A stretch of 64,000 bases of DNA from Bradyrhizobium sp. MOS003 (GCF_003020125.1 NZ_PYFW01000009.1:62001-126000); one strand, 5' to 3'. Counted from the first letter of the stretch, positions 9,089 through 18,753 are shown. The notes: generated by a model not told the origin, from the letters alone. Numbers and translations: made by a program.

Positions 9089-10463
9089 CAAAAAACTCGG
9101 CAGCCAGCTCGTAATCAGCCAAGAGACGTTCGACCAGCGCTCGAAGATGCCGAGGCTCAGTTACCACGCCAGGCTGGTAGGCAACGAAGCTTAGGAAGAT
9201 ATTTCCGGATATGACGCCGGCAAAGAGCGTCGCCACGCCCTGACGCGCTTCGATCGCGCGGCGCGCGACCGGGCGGTCGATGCCGCGAAAGCAGATTCGA
9301 TCAGCCGCGTTGCCATCGATCTGGAGCATGTCCTTGTGCAAGTCGCCCACATTCGAACACGTGACCGGCAGGTCGGCGAGCGCGCCAAGCGCCAGATGGC
9401 TGGCGGCCGAAAATGCGCGTTTGGGCACGAAGGGCACCAGCGGCAGCAGCGCCGCTAGTCGATTGGGCTCCCGTCTTGTCTGCAGCAGCGTTGCCCGCAG
9501 ACGCCGCTGCAACGCATGCAGGCGCCCGCGCGGTTCGTCGATACGCACCTTCAATGTGGCAAGCGCGACGTCGTTCCCACCGGTGTGCGATAGACCCTCG
9601 CGCTGATTCACGGGAATAAGCAGGGTCACATCGTCGTCACGGACGCGACCGAGGGCCTCCGCAAACGCTGCGGTCATCGCGGTCAGGAGCGTGAGACGGC
9701 TCGCACCGCGGCTCCGTGCTCTGGCGTCCCAGACCGAAATGGGCACGCTTATGAAAGCCGACGGAAAGACAACCGTCCGGTCATCTGCAGTTGGCACGAC
9801 TGGTGATGCGGCGGGTGTCTTCGGCGTGCCGCGCGAGGTGCACGCGGCATGGGCCAGCTGCCGGAGCGCTCGAAGTGTTGCCGGCGCGTCACGCGCCATG
9901 CGCTGGAGTTCGGCAGCCAGCACCGTCGCGGCGCTGTGTGCCGAGCGGACTGCAGGATAGATCGGGAGCCGGCGGTCTCCACGCACGGCTTCGCTCACGG
10001 CGATTGCGGTCGTCAGTCCATCTGCGATGCAGTGCGACAACACAAGCGAGACCACCGTAGAGCCATCGGTGAAGGTCTGGCTCGTCAGGGTCCATGCAGG
10101 TCCGCGCACGGGGTCCAATGGAATTTCCACCTGCGCATCGGCCCACGTCTGCATGGATTCGGGCGCAAGCGGCGCCTCAGCGGCCGTCAGCGCAGCCGAC
10201 GGCGGTGGCGCGTTGGTCCATTGGTGCCGCCCGAACGGAAGCAGCGCCGGCCGGATCAGCCGCGCCAGATGGCCATGCGCAAGATTGTCACGGAAGCGTG
10301 TCAGGGCGTCGATGTCTACAGGCCGCAGATAGCGCCATAGCACCTGAATGACCGCGTGCTGCCCGAGCGAGACATGCGCGAGGTACATGGCCTGATCTGC
10401 AAAGGACAAGAATGCCGGCGGCCTATCCGACGCGTTCGCTGGGTGCGCCATCGCCTGCGTCAT
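9081..10463 (-). CDS. Condensation/WS-DGAT-superfamily acyltransferase-like protein (copy 3 of 3)
   Basis: 460 residues with the same pattern as the two downstream copies: LLPFGRHQWTNAP near residue 74, catalytic-type motif LSHCIADGL (His144, Asp148, Gly149) and VTCSNVGDLHKDM in the C-terminal part. The SNVG segment recalls the conserved NVPGP region of WS/DGAT enzymes. Its ATG overlaps the TGA of the PapA-like gene (ATGA), indicating coupled translation. No membrane segments or signal peptide are visible, so it is expected in the cytoplasm, perhaps at the membrane face. Confidence 0.73.
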   Translation of the reverse strand: MTQAMAHPANASDRPPAFLSFADQAMYLAHVSLGQHAVIQVLWRYLRPVDIDALTRFRDNLAHGHLARLIRPALLPFGRHQWTNAPPPSAALTAAEAPLAPESMQTWADAQVEIPLDPVRGPAWTLTSQTFTDGSTVVSLVLSHCIADGLTTAIAVSEAVRGDRRLPIYPAVRSAHSAATVLAAELQRMARDAPATLRALRQLAHAACTSRGTPKTPAASPVVPTADDRTVVFPSAFISVPISVWDARARSRGASRLTLLTAMTAAFAEALGRVRDDDVTLLIPVNQREGLSHTGGNDVALATLKVRIDEPRGRLHALQRRLRATLLQTRREPNRLAALLPLVPFVPKRAFSAASHLALGALADLPVTCSNVGDLHKDMLQIDGNAADRICFRGIDRPVARRAIEARQGVATLFAGVISGNIFLSFVAYQPGVVTEPRHLRALVERLLADYELAAEFFDA

Positions 10464-11884
10464 CGTTCACGACCGACATCAGAGTATGTCGGCATCGATG
10501 CGTCGGCGGCCATGCGGCATGCGCTCGCAAACGCTTCGACATAGCGGTGCATCGATGCGCGGGCTGTCTCGTTTGCCGGATAAGCCGCCGTGAGCGAGAG
10601 ACCGCGCTGCGTACGGAAGAGCCAGATCGCAACCTGCGCGGCGATGCCCTGGTTGATATAGACCCGGCCATTCGCCTGATGCCATTCGCGCGCAATGTGT
10701 GCACTGAGTGGAGCAACGTTTACATCCATATAGGAGAGCATGACGCCGCCTGTGGCGACGGGCCCGACCGTCGGTAGTCCAGCTGCGAGTTCGAGCACGA
10801 GCTCGATCGGTATATCGGCAAGGCTTAGCCGTTCGTCAAAGTTGCTCTGGGCAGTCGAGGCGAGCTCAGGAAACGTCCGTTGTTGCACGTCGAAATCGAT
10901 CGGCACCACGCCGACGCACCAGCCCGTCGTCCGGAAAGCCTTTGGCGATCTTCGCGTCGTCGTGGGCGTGACGACACTGTAGCGCGAGCGACCTGCCAAT
11001 TCCCGTTCGGTCAGCGCTGCGCAGGCCAACAGACCGCCGATCGCTCGCGCGCCAGCAGCGTGGCACGCGGCCTCGAACGCGTCCATGACGGCATCCTCGA
11101 GGATGTCTACATCCACGTACTCCGCATGATAGCGATCCTCCAGCACACCGAGCGGCAGCGCGAAAGCGGGCATCCGCCCGCTGTTGCGGTGCAGAAACGC
11201 GATCCATCGCGTCACCTCAGGATCCGCCAGCGTCGTTGCGGCAGCCCGCCGGCGCTGATTGCTGCAGTAATCCAGATAGCTCCCTGGCAGTCCGAGCTGA
11301 AGGGGTCCCTCGCCGTCGATCACGGCGCGATAGGCCGAGCGGATCTCTGTCATCAGGAACGCGATGACGGTCGCATCGGCATGCAAATGGTCGATGCTTG
11401 CGAAGAACGTGAACCCATTCGCGCGCTGGAGAACGCCAAATCGAAAGCAATCCCACGCAAACGGTGCAGGAGTTGCCATGACGTGTTTCTGCCAATCCTC
11501 CGCGCGAACCTCACCGAGTGCCACAGGCTCCATCTGGATGGCCGCGGGATCTGTGAGCATGTGCCGTACGATGGCCCCGTCACGCTGTTCGAACCAACTG
11601 CGATACGTGTCGTGCCTGCGCAGATGTGCGGTCACCACATGGGTCATGGCCCTGGGGTCACACCGCCCGGGCTCCTCCCACACGACGACAAGCAGCCGCG
11701 CCATCGCCTCGTGCCGCTGCTCACAGGCGCGGAAGGCGTGCAGATGCTGTTCCTGTTCGTAGCTCGGCAATACGGCAGACACCGGTGCGCGCTCCGCACG
11801 TTCCATCGATGCCGCGGACGGACGCCAGAGTGTCAGCATCGCAGGAGGCCCTGACCAGTCGTGCAATGGACGCAGATCAGTCAC
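10460..11884 (-). CDS. PapA-like acyltransferase (polyketide/lipid-associated, HxxxD family)
   Basis: About 474 residues from GTG 11882-11884, which has GGAG nine bases upstream and overlaps the PKS stop codon. An upstream ATG at 11926 would lie inside the PKS gene. The N-terminus resembles mycobacterial PapA proteins (ITDLRPLHDW-like start, then APVSAVLPSYEQEQHL). The catalytic motif is SIDHLHADAT, with His166 and Asp170 counted from the GTG. In mycobacteria PapA1/A2/A3/A5 take acyl chains from a PKS and esterify trehalose or diols. Placement directly after a mycocerosic-acid-type PKS supports the same job here: offloading the chain to an alcohol acceptor. The acceptor cannot be read from sequence. 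Confidence 0.8.
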   Translation of the reverse strand: MTDLRPLHDWSGPPAMLTLWRPSAASMERAERAPVSAVLPSYEQEQHLHAFRACEQRHEAMARLLVVVWEEPGRCDPRAMTHVVTAHLRRHDTYRSWFEQRDGAIVRHMLTDPAAIQMEPVALGEVRAEDWQKHVMATPAPFAWDCFRFGVLQRANGFTFFASIDHLHADATVIAFLMTEIRSAYRAVIDGEGPLQLGLPGSYLDYCSNQRRRAAATTLADPEVTRWIAFLHRNSGRMPAFALPLGVLEDRYHAEYVDVDILEDAVMDAFEAACHAAGARAIGGLLACAALTERELAGRSRYSVVTPTTTRRSPKAFRTTGWCVGVVPIDFDVQQRTFPELASTAQSNFDERLSLADIPIELVLELAAGLPTVGPVATGGVMLSYMDVNVAPLSAHIAREWHQANGRVYINQGIAAQVAIWLFRTQRGLSLTAAYPANETARASMHRYVEAFASACRMAADASMPTYSDVGRER

Positions 11885-14800
11885 GGGTATCTGCTCCAGC
11901 GGACTGCAATTGCTGCATGGCGCCACACAGCGTGTCGGCGAGTGCGCGCACGGTCGTTACGTTGATGGAACGGAGCCGGACGCCTGTGTCGGCCTCGAGC
12001 GCGATCAGCAACTGGAGTGTCCCGAGTGAGTCGAGGCCGTAATCGAAAAGCGAGCGGTCTGGATTCACGGTGCGGCGCAGGATGACACCGAGATGCTCGA
12101 TGATCAGATGCCGCAGCAGGGCCGGCCGCTCTTCGGAGGGCGCGCGCCTCAACTCCACGCGCCGGTGGCGCGCCGGCTCGCCCGCGGCCTCTGGTGCGTG
12201 CGACAGCGCCGCCCCGAACGGGCTCCGCGCGGCGAGCGCCGTCAGCCATGGGGCGCCGTCGAGATGGACATAGGCGGCATACCCCCGGTCGTGCCGCAGC
12301 AGCGTCTCGAATGCGTAAGCACCGTCGTGTGGCTCGATCATTCGCGCATCGCCGCGGGCCGACAGATGCGCACCGGCACCGATATCCGCCCACGCCGCCC
12401 ATGCGATCGCCGACGACGGCAGTCCCTGGGCGCGCCGCCACTGTGTGAACGTATCGAGCCAGCTGTTGGCGGCTGCGTACGCGGACTGTCCGGGCGAACC
12501 AAAGAGCGCGGCGACCGAAGAAAAGCAGCAGAACCAGTCGAGTCGTTGCTTCAGTGTTGCCGCATGCAGATGCCAGGCGCCTTCCGCCTTGGCTGCCCAG
12601 TTGCGATGCAGCTTCTCGTCTGTGATGGAGGGAAGGATGCCGTCCTCGATAACGGCTGCACCGTGCAGGACACCGCGCAACGGCAGACCCGTCGCCGTGG
12701 CAGCTTCGACCAGACGTCGTGAGGTCGATGGCTCCGCGATATCCGCACTTATCACCCGAACCTCGGTGCCGCGTGCTTTCATCGCGACGAGCACACTGGC
12801 CACGACGTCGGTGGGCCTGGAACGGGCGTTGACGATGACGCGACCCGCTCCGGCGGCGGACATCGCGTCGGCGAGGAACAGGCCGAGCCCGCCAAGGCCG
12901 CCTGTGACGATGTATGCACCATCGCGCCTGAACGGCGTGAAGCGTTCCGGCGCCGCCGACACCCGGTAGCATCCGGTTCTCGGAACGGTGAGCACGAGCT
13001 TGCCGGTGTGACCGGCGCCGCCAACAATTCGGATGGCGCAAGCCGCTTCGGCGAGGGGGTAGCTCGCGATGTCCGGCAGGCGCAACCGCTCTTCCCCGGC
13101 AAGACGCATGACGCGCGACAGCAGCGCCTGCGCGCGGGCCGGAGCCGTCATACACATCTGCGCAAGATCGACGGCGAAGAACGAGAGGTTGCGCTTGAAC
13201 GGAGACAGTCCCAGCCACGTGCCTCCATAGATATCCTTCTTGCCGATTTCGATGAACCTTCCGCCCGCCGCAAGGAGCTCCAGGCCCGCGCGCTGCGCCG
13301 CGCCCGTGAGCGAGTTGAGGACGACGTCCACGCCATAGCCCGCCGTGTCCTGCCGGATCTGCTCGGCGAATAGCGCGGTTCGAGAGTCGTAAACGTGGCG
13401 GATGCCGTCGGCGCGCAGCAGCTCTCGTCGCGCTTCCGAGCCCGCTGTTGCGAATATCTCCGCACCAGCCGCGCGGGCAATGGCCACAGCCGCCTGCCCC
13501 ACGCCGCCGGTCGCCGAGTGGATGAGCACCTTGTCGCCAGGCCCGATCCGGGCCAGATCCTCGAGGCCATGGATGGCCGTGGCAGTTGTCGTGAGAATGG
13601 CGGCCGCTTCGGCATCCGTGAGCGTGCGGGGTATCGCGACGAGCAGGCGTGCATCGCAAGTCAGATAGGTGCCCCAGGCGCCCCCGCAGCAGAGCCCGGC
13701 CACGCGGTCGCCCACGCGAAACGCCGAAACGCCAGGCCCGACTGCGGAGACAATGCCTGCGAAGTCCAGGCCAAGCCCCTGCGCACGACCATCGAGTGAA
13801 GGATAGCGGCCAAGGGCAACGAGCACATCGGCGAAATTGACACTTGTGGCATGGACGGCCACTTCCACCTCGCCCGCGCCCGGCGCACGACGCTCGAATG
13901 CGGTCATCTCCAGGCTCTGCAGATCACCGGGCACGCGGATTTCCAGGCGAAGACCGTCGCGAGCCGCGTCGTGGTCCACCATGCGACGATCAGCGTGACC
14001 AAGGGGACTTCGCTGCATTCGTGCGACATACGCGCTCCCTCCGCGCAGCGCCGTTTCGTCTTCGTCCGAGCCGCTCAGTAGTTGAGACCGAAGCAGTGAC
14101 ACGTCAGGCTGCGGCGTTACGTCGATCTGGGTGGGATGGAGTGCGGGACACTCGGCACCGATGGCTCGCAGCCATCCACGCACACCGGCATGCGCGAGCT
14201 GAACCGTGTCGTCAGGCAGGACGCGTTGGGCCATACAGGTGACCACGAAGAGCCGGGGCCGCCGCTCGCATTGCCTCAGTGCGTTGGTTAGGTGTAGCAG
14301 GCGGCTTATGTTCGCCCGAGATGCGTCGGGTTTCGCCGGCTCATTGCCGCGTGGCAAGACCACCACCACAGCTCCAGGGCGATGCAGACGCAGAGCGTCT
14401 TCGATTTGCTCGCGCCATGCGTCCCCCTTCCCCACCCCGGCGCAACTGAGGATCCGAGACTTGAACCCTTGATCGCGCAGGCTTCCTTCCAGATCCAACA
14501 TCAAGCGGTGCGCCGCATCATCGGCATCGAGCAGCAACCAGGCGCCGTCGTCCGGCCTGACCTTGGCGCGAGGAATGTCCCATGGCTGCCAGGTTATGTC
14601 GAGCAGGCGCGCGTTGCAGGCGACGGCATCGGCGTGCTGTTCGGCCGCGCCGCTCCACAGTTCCAATCCATCAACACTGAGCAGCACGCGACCGGAGGCG
14701 TCAAGCAATTCAATGTCCGCTTCGACGTGCAGCGCGTCGATGGCTACCAAGCGGGTCATGCAGTGGGCGACTTCGGCGTCTGTGCGGTGGAGCCGGAGGC

Positions 14801-17800
14801 TTCGTACCGAGCGCGGCAGCAGCAGGCGCCCGTTTGTCTCCGAAACGACCCGGGCGAACGCCCCGACGGACTGGAAGCACGCGTCGAGCAGCACGGGATG
14901 CACCGTGTAGCCCCGCCGGCCCGTTCGGAGCGAGATCGGGAGCCGAAGATCCGCAAGGAGCGAAGCGCCGTCCGCAGACATCGCCAAGTCCGGGGCCAGC
15001 GCGCGAAATGACGGGCCGTACTGGATGCCCTGCGAGTCGAACCACCTCCACACCTCCTCCGCAGCAACGGGCGTCGCGTGAGCGGCGCGCAGCGCGGCTA
15101 AGTCGTGCGCGGCCGGCGGCTTTGCAGAGGGAGCGCCAGAAAGCCGGGCGCTTGCAAGGACCGACGCTTCGCGGTTCGCCTGGCTCTCCAGCCTGAAATT
15201 CAACTCACCCGGTCTGTCCAGCACTGCCGAGCAGACGATCGGCAACGATGGCTCCAACCGCAACGCGTGGTCGAACGTGATCGTCTGCACCTCGACGAGC
15301 GATGTGCCGAGGGCCGTGCGCGCCGCGGCGAGCGCCATCTCGCAGAAGCCAGCACCCGGGAAAAGCGGCGTTCCGTTGACCCGATGATCCGCAAGCCAGG
15401 GGTGGGCACCGAGCCCAACCTCACATGCCCAGATGTGACGTTCCGGCTCTTCGTGCAGGACGCGGTGGACGTTCAACAGCGGATGCGTCGACGGCACGTG
15501 ATGCGCGCCTACGGGCGGCGTCGCCGGCGCAAGGAACAGGGGATAGTGCGTCCAGGCCGGCAACGGAAGGTCAAGCAGCTGGCCGTCCGGATACAGGACA
15601 TTGAAATCGATCGCGGCTCCCGCGACATGGACGGCGCCGACCAGATTCAAAAGCCCGTTGGGCATAGGCTCGCCGCGGGTCATCGACGGAAGCGCGCGGA
15701 CGGCGAAGTCCGTCGCGGCAGCATTCTCCAGCACTGCGCGGGTCACGATCGGGTGCGGCGAAAGCTCGACGAATACGCGGTGTCCGTCTTCGAGCGCCGC
15801 CTGCACGGCGGGACGGAAGCGAACCGACTGCCGAAGGTTGTCGATCCAGTAGGGGCCGTCGCAAACCGGGGATTCGCGCGGATCAAGCAGCACGGTGGAG
15901 TACATCAGTATGCGCGGATCGTGCGCAGTCACCTCCGCGAGGCGCTCCGACAGCTGCGCCAGAATCGGTTCGACTTGCGACGTGTGTGAGGCCACATCCA
16001 CCGCGACCTCACGAGCGAAAAGGCCCTCGGCTTGCCACGCAGCCACGAGGCGCTGCACGGCCTCGACGGAGCCCCCGACGACTGTCGAGGTCGGCGCAGC
16101 CAGCACGGCAATCTCGACATCGTCAATCCGTCGGCGCGCCAGATCTTCGCGAACCGCCGCCGGTGCCATCCCGACGGCGGCCATCGCGCCGGATCCAGCG
16201 AGCGTCTGGCACAGCATGGCGCGATGACAGATCACCCGCACGCCATCTTCGAGCGAGAGCGCGCCGGTCACGACTGCCGCGGATACCTCACCCATCGAAT
16301 GGCCGATCACTGCCGACGGCACCACACCCTGGGCTTTCAACGATGCTGCCAGCGCGACCTGAAATGTGAAAATCGCCGGCTGGATACGTTCGATGCCTTC
16401 GAGTTGCGCGGGGCGACGCAGGGTATCGGTCACCGAGAAGTCGCCGATTGCCTGAATCAGAGGCTCGATAGCGGCAACCGTCCCGGCGAAGACCGGGTCG
16501 ATATCGAGCAATTCCGCGCCCATCGAGTCCCACTGCGAGCCCTGTCCGGAGAATACGAAGACGGGACCGCTGCTATCATGCTCGGCCCAGTCCGCATCGA
16601 TAGACTGAGCGGCTGCGAGCTCGCGCAATTGCGCCGACAGGCCGCCGAGCGTTTTCGCAATGAGCGCCTGCCGGACTGTTCGGTGCCCACGCCTGCAGGC
16701 AAGGGTCCGCGCGACGTCAACGGGGCGATGACTGGCGGAGCTCCCGTCCAGCCAAGACGCAAGGTGCGCAGCCGTTGCGCGAAGCGCCTCCGGCGAGGTC
16801 GAAGAAATTGGAAACAGCCACGGCTGCTCCTGTGGTCTGGCGGCCCCTGGTCGATAAGATGAGGCAAGTGCCCGAGGAGCCTGTTCGAGCACGACGTGCG
16901 CGTTCGTGCCGGACATGCCGTAAGACGATACGGCCGCGCGGCGAAGGCCGTCGGGACCAGTCGAAGGCCAGGGCACGGTGTCGGTCGGGATAAAAAGCCG
17001 CGTCTCGATTGGCTGGAGATGCGCAGGCAGCTGACGGAAGTGAAGCGATCGCGGTACGACGCCATGTGCCAGCGCGAGCGTCGCCTTGATCAGACCAAGG
17101 ACGCCCGCCGCCGATTCCGCGTGGCCAAGGTTGCTTTTGAGCGAGCCGAGGGCGCAGGGCGAATGTCGTCCATACTGCGTCGAGAGACTGTGGAACTCCT
17201 CCGTGTCGCCCACCGGCGTACCAGTGCCGTGCGCCTCGATCATGCCGACGGATGAGGGATCAACCTGTGCCTCGGCAAGCGCACGATCGATCACCGCGAC
17301 CTGGGCCGCGCGCGAAGGCGCGAGAATGTTGTGCGTGCGTCCATCCTGGTTGACGGCGCTACCGCGAATGACGGCGAGCACGCGGTCGTCGTCGCGCAGG
17401 GCGTCGCTCAGCAGCTTGAGCATCACCACGCCGCAGCCTTCGGCGCGAACAAAGCCATCGGCTCGCTCGTCAAACGCATGACACCGCCCTGTCGGTGACA
17501 GCATGCCGAGACCCGACGCCGAAGCGAAGCTCGTGGGCGAGAACATCAACATGGCCCCGCCGGCAAACGCGACGTGGCATTCGCGCGCAAGCAGGCTTCG
17601 CCGGGCCGCGTGCACGGCGACGAGGCTGGACGAGCAGGCCGTGTCCATGGTGATGGCAGGACCCGTGAGGCCCATTGCATGTGCAACCCGCCCTGATGCC
17701 ATGCTGAAGGGCGTTCCAGTGAAAGCGTAGGCCTGGCCCATCGCATCTGCGTCACGCGTGACCTGCATGTAGTCCTGGTGCGAAAGGCCGAAGAACACGC

Positions 17801-18152
17801 CGGCATCGGTCCCGAACAGGCTGCGCGGATCGCGGCCGGAATGTTCGGCGGCCTCCCAAGCGACCTCGAGCAACAGCCGGTGCTGAGGGTCCATGGCGAT
17901 GGCCTCGGGTTCACCGATACCGAAAAAGCGATGATCAAAGCCTGATGGGTCGTCCAGGAAGGCGCCCCAGCGCGAAACCGAGCGGCCCGCCACGCCCGCT
18001 ATGGGCTCGTAGTAATCGTCGGCATTCCAGCGCTGCTGCGGAATCTCGCCAACGAGGTCGGTGCCTGCCAGCAGCGCGCCCCACAAGGATTCCGGGGAGT
18101 CGATGTATCCCGGGAGTCTGCAGCCGATGCCAACAACAGCAATCGCAGTCAC
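11877..18152 (-). CDS. Type I iterative polyketide synthase, mycocerosic acid synthase-like (KS-AT-DH-ER-KR-ACP)
   Basis: Fully reducing single-module PKS. GTG 18152 is the preferred start (AGAAGG eight bases upstream, 2091 residues); ATG 18191 adds 13 residues, and the numbering below counts from that ATG. KS: DTACSSS (Cys186), EAHGTGT (His321), KSNLGH (His357). AT: GHSMGE (Ser632), with VASH at 733-736, the motif associated with methylmalonyl-CoA. DH: HRVNGTPLFP (His936) and DACFQ (Asp1103). ER: HSATGGVGQ (1558-1566). KR: TGGLGGLG (1763-1770), Lys1868, Ser1892, Tyr1905, Asn1909. ACP: GLDSL (Ser2055). No thioesterase, so release must use another enzyme, probably the following PapA-like protein. 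Length, order and AT text are very like mycobacterial MAS/Pks2. Predicted product: a saturated methyl-branched acyl chain. Confidence 0.92.
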   Translation of the reverse strand: MTAIAVVGIGCRLPGYIDSPESLWGALLAGTDLVGEIPQQRWNADDYYEPIAGVAGRSVSRWGAFLDDPSGFDHRFFGIGEPEAIAMDPQHRLLLEVAWEAAEHSGRDPRSLFGTDAGVFFGLSHQDYMQVTRDADAMGQAYAFTGTPFSMASGRVAHAMGLTGPAITMDTACSSSLVAVHAARRSLLARECHVAFAGGAMLMFSPTSFASASGLGMLSPTGRCHAFDERADGFVRAEGCGVVMLKLLSDALRDDDRVLAVIRGSAVNQDGRTHNILAPSRAAQVAVIDRALAEAQVDPSSVGMIEAHGTGTPVGDTEEFHSLSTQYGRHSPCALGSLKSNLGHAESAAGVLGLIKATLALAHGVVPRSLHFRQLPAHLQPIETRLFIPTDTVPWPSTGPDGLRRAAVSSYGMSGTNAHVVLEQAPRALASSYRPGAARPQEQPWLFPISSTSPEALRATAAHLASWLDGSSASHRPVDVARTLACRRGHRTVRQALIAKTLGGLSAQLRELAAAQSIDADWAEHDSSGPVFVFSGQGSQWDSMGAELLDIDPVFAGTVAAIEPLIQAIGDFSVTDTLRRPAQLEGIERIQPAIFTFQVALAASLKAQGVVPSAVIGHSMGEVSAAVVTGALSLEDGVRVICHRAMLCQTLAGSGAMAAVGMAPAAVREDLARRRIDDVEIAVLAAPTSTVVGGSVEAVQRLVAAWQAEGLFAREVAVDVASHTSQVEPILAQLSERLAEVTAHDPRILMYSTVLLDPRESPVCDGPYWIDNLRQSVRFRPAVQAALEDGHRVFVELSPHPIVTRAVLENAAATDFAVRALPSMTRGEPMPNGLLNLVGAVHVAGAAIDFNVLYPDGQLLDLPLPAWTHYPLFLAPATPPVGAHHVPSTHPLLNVHRVLHEEPERHIWACEVGLGAHPWLADHRVNGTPLFPGAGFCEMALAAARTALGTSLVEVQTITFDHALRLEPSLPIVCSAVLDRPGELNFRLESQANREASVLASARLSGAPSAKPPAAHDLAALRAAHATPVAAEEVWRWFDSQGIQYGPSFRALAPDLAMSADGASLLADLRLPISLRTGRRGYTVHPVLLDACFQSVGAFARVVSETNGRLLLPRSVRSLRLHRTDAEVAHCMTRLVAIDALHVEADIELLDASGRVLLSVDGLELWSGAAEQHADAVACNARLLDITWQPWDIPRAKVRPDDGAWLLLDADDAAHRLMLDLEGSLRDQGFKSRILSCAGVGKGDAWREQIEDALRLHRPGAVVVVLPRGNEPAKPDASRANISRLLHLTNALRQCERRPRLFVVTCMAQRVLPDDTVQLAHAGVRGWLRAIGAECPALHPTQIDVTPQPDVSLLRSQLLSGSDEDETALRGGSAYVARMQRSPLGHADRRMVDHDAARDGLRLEIRVPGDLQSLEMTAFERRAPGAGEVEVAVHATSVNFADVLVALGRYPSLDGRAQGLGLDFAGIVSAVGPGVSAFRVGDRVAGLCCGGAWGTYLTCDARLLVAIPRTLTDAEAAAILTTTATAIHGLEDLARIGPGDKVLIHSATGGVGQAAVAIARAAGAEIFATAGSEARRELLRADGIRHVYDSRTALFAEQIRQDTAGYGVDVVLNSLTGAAQRAGLELLAAGGRFIEIGKKDIYGGTWLGLSPFKRNLSFFAVDLAQMCMTAPARAQALLSRVMRLAGEERLRLPDIASYPLAEAACAIRIVGGAGHTGKLVLTVPRTGCYRVSAAPERFTPFRRDGAYIVTGGLGGLGLFLADAMSAAGAGRVIVNARSRPTDVVASVLVAMKARGTEVRVISADIAEPSTSRRLVEAATATGLPLRGVLHGAAVIEDGILPSITDEKLHRNWAAKAEGAWHLHAATLKQRLDWFCCFSSVAALFGSPGQSAYAAANSWLDTFTQWRRAQGLPSSAIAWAAWADIGAGAHLSARGDARMIEPHDGAYAFETLLRHDRGYAAYVHLDGAPWLTALAARSPFGAALSHAPEAAGEPARHRRVELRRAPSEERPALLRHLIIEHLGVILRRTVNPDRSLFDYGLDSLGTLQLLIALEADTGVRLRSINVTTVRALADTLCGAMQQLQSAGADTRD

Positions 18153-18214
18153 TATCAAGACCTTCTTATGGGGAAAGACTTTTCGGTCCAAATCAATACA
18201 TGCGACACTAAACT

Positions 18215-18232
18215 ATTGATCCTCCTATCAAT
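18215..18232. promoter_or_regulatory. Inverted repeat upstream of the PKS operon
   Basis: ATTGAT (18215-18220) and ATCAAT (18227-18232) are perfect 6-bp arms separated by CCTCCT. The site lies about 60-80 bases upstream of the preferred PKS start, a reasonable place for an operator or a 5'-leader hairpin. On the transcribed strand the loop reads AGGAGG, a Shine-Dalgarno-like hexamer, without a start codon at a usable distance. Confidence 0.35.
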
Positions 18233-18249
18233 GGTCCAGCACCCTTGGT

Positions 18250-18709
18250 GGCTGGGAGATGGCTGGATCGAGCCTGCTGAGCCCGTGGCGAAAAGGGCGC
18301 CCCAAGTGCGCCAGCACACCACGCAAGGCTGAACTCGCCTGGACCGTGTTTGCCCGCATCATGTACTTGCAAAGGATCGCGGCATCATCACCACCCCTCG
18401 ACACGACTTTGCGTCGCGGCCGGATCATCCTGACAGACACGCTCGGCCGCCCCGGACGTCCGACGGCTTCAGGACGTCGTGGTCAAAGGCATGCGTGCGA
18501 GCTGGTGTCAACAATCTTACGTTTCAAGACCTGACAGTACCGCAGCGGTTCGCCTGGCGATCGCCGGCGCAAGCGGGCCGCAGATCGCTGCCGTGACCGG
18601 TCACTCCTTAAAGGACGTCGAGGCAATTCTCGATACGCATTGCCTTGGTCGCGACATCAGGCTCGGAGAGGCAGCGGTCATGAAGCTCGAAGGGCAAACA
18701 GACCTGTAG
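18250..18709 (+). pseudogene. Tyrosine recombinase (phage-type integrase) remnant, middle and C-terminal parts
   Basis: Fragments of one integrase in shifting frames. A central piece (STPRKAELAWTVFARIM, about 18310-18370) is followed by a degraded stretch. The C-terminal catalytic end then reads RLAIAGASGPQIAAVTGHSL and MKLEGQTDL to the TAG at 18707-18709. GHSLKDVEAI is the usual box around the conserved second-arginine/histidine region of alphaproteobacterial integrases. The N-terminal domain is absent and frameshifts are needed to join the parts, so it cannot be functional. The last ~200 bp recur at 35569-35770. Confidence 0.75.
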
Positions 18710-18753
18710 AATGGCCTGTAAAATGAGGCCAATTGCTGTATCGCGATCAATGC
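18551..18753 (+). repeat. Direct repeat, left copy (integrase 3' end)
   Basis: About 203 bp nearly identical to 35569-35770 in the same orientation. It covers the last ~53 integrase codons and 44 bp beyond the stop, ending at TATCGCGATCAATGC. The differences seen are scattered substitutions and one base missing in the right copy. The two copies are about 17.0 kb apart. Confidence 0.85.

Noticed and set aside
6234..10463. NRPS condensation domains or a broken NRPS
   Set aside because: The three proteins are complete ~455-residue units with own starts and overlaps; no adenylation or carrier domains are nearby.
11881..13659. Second long - strand frame inside the PKS gene
   Set aside because: Out-of-frame shadow of the ER-KR-ACP part, Arg/His-rich, no domain.
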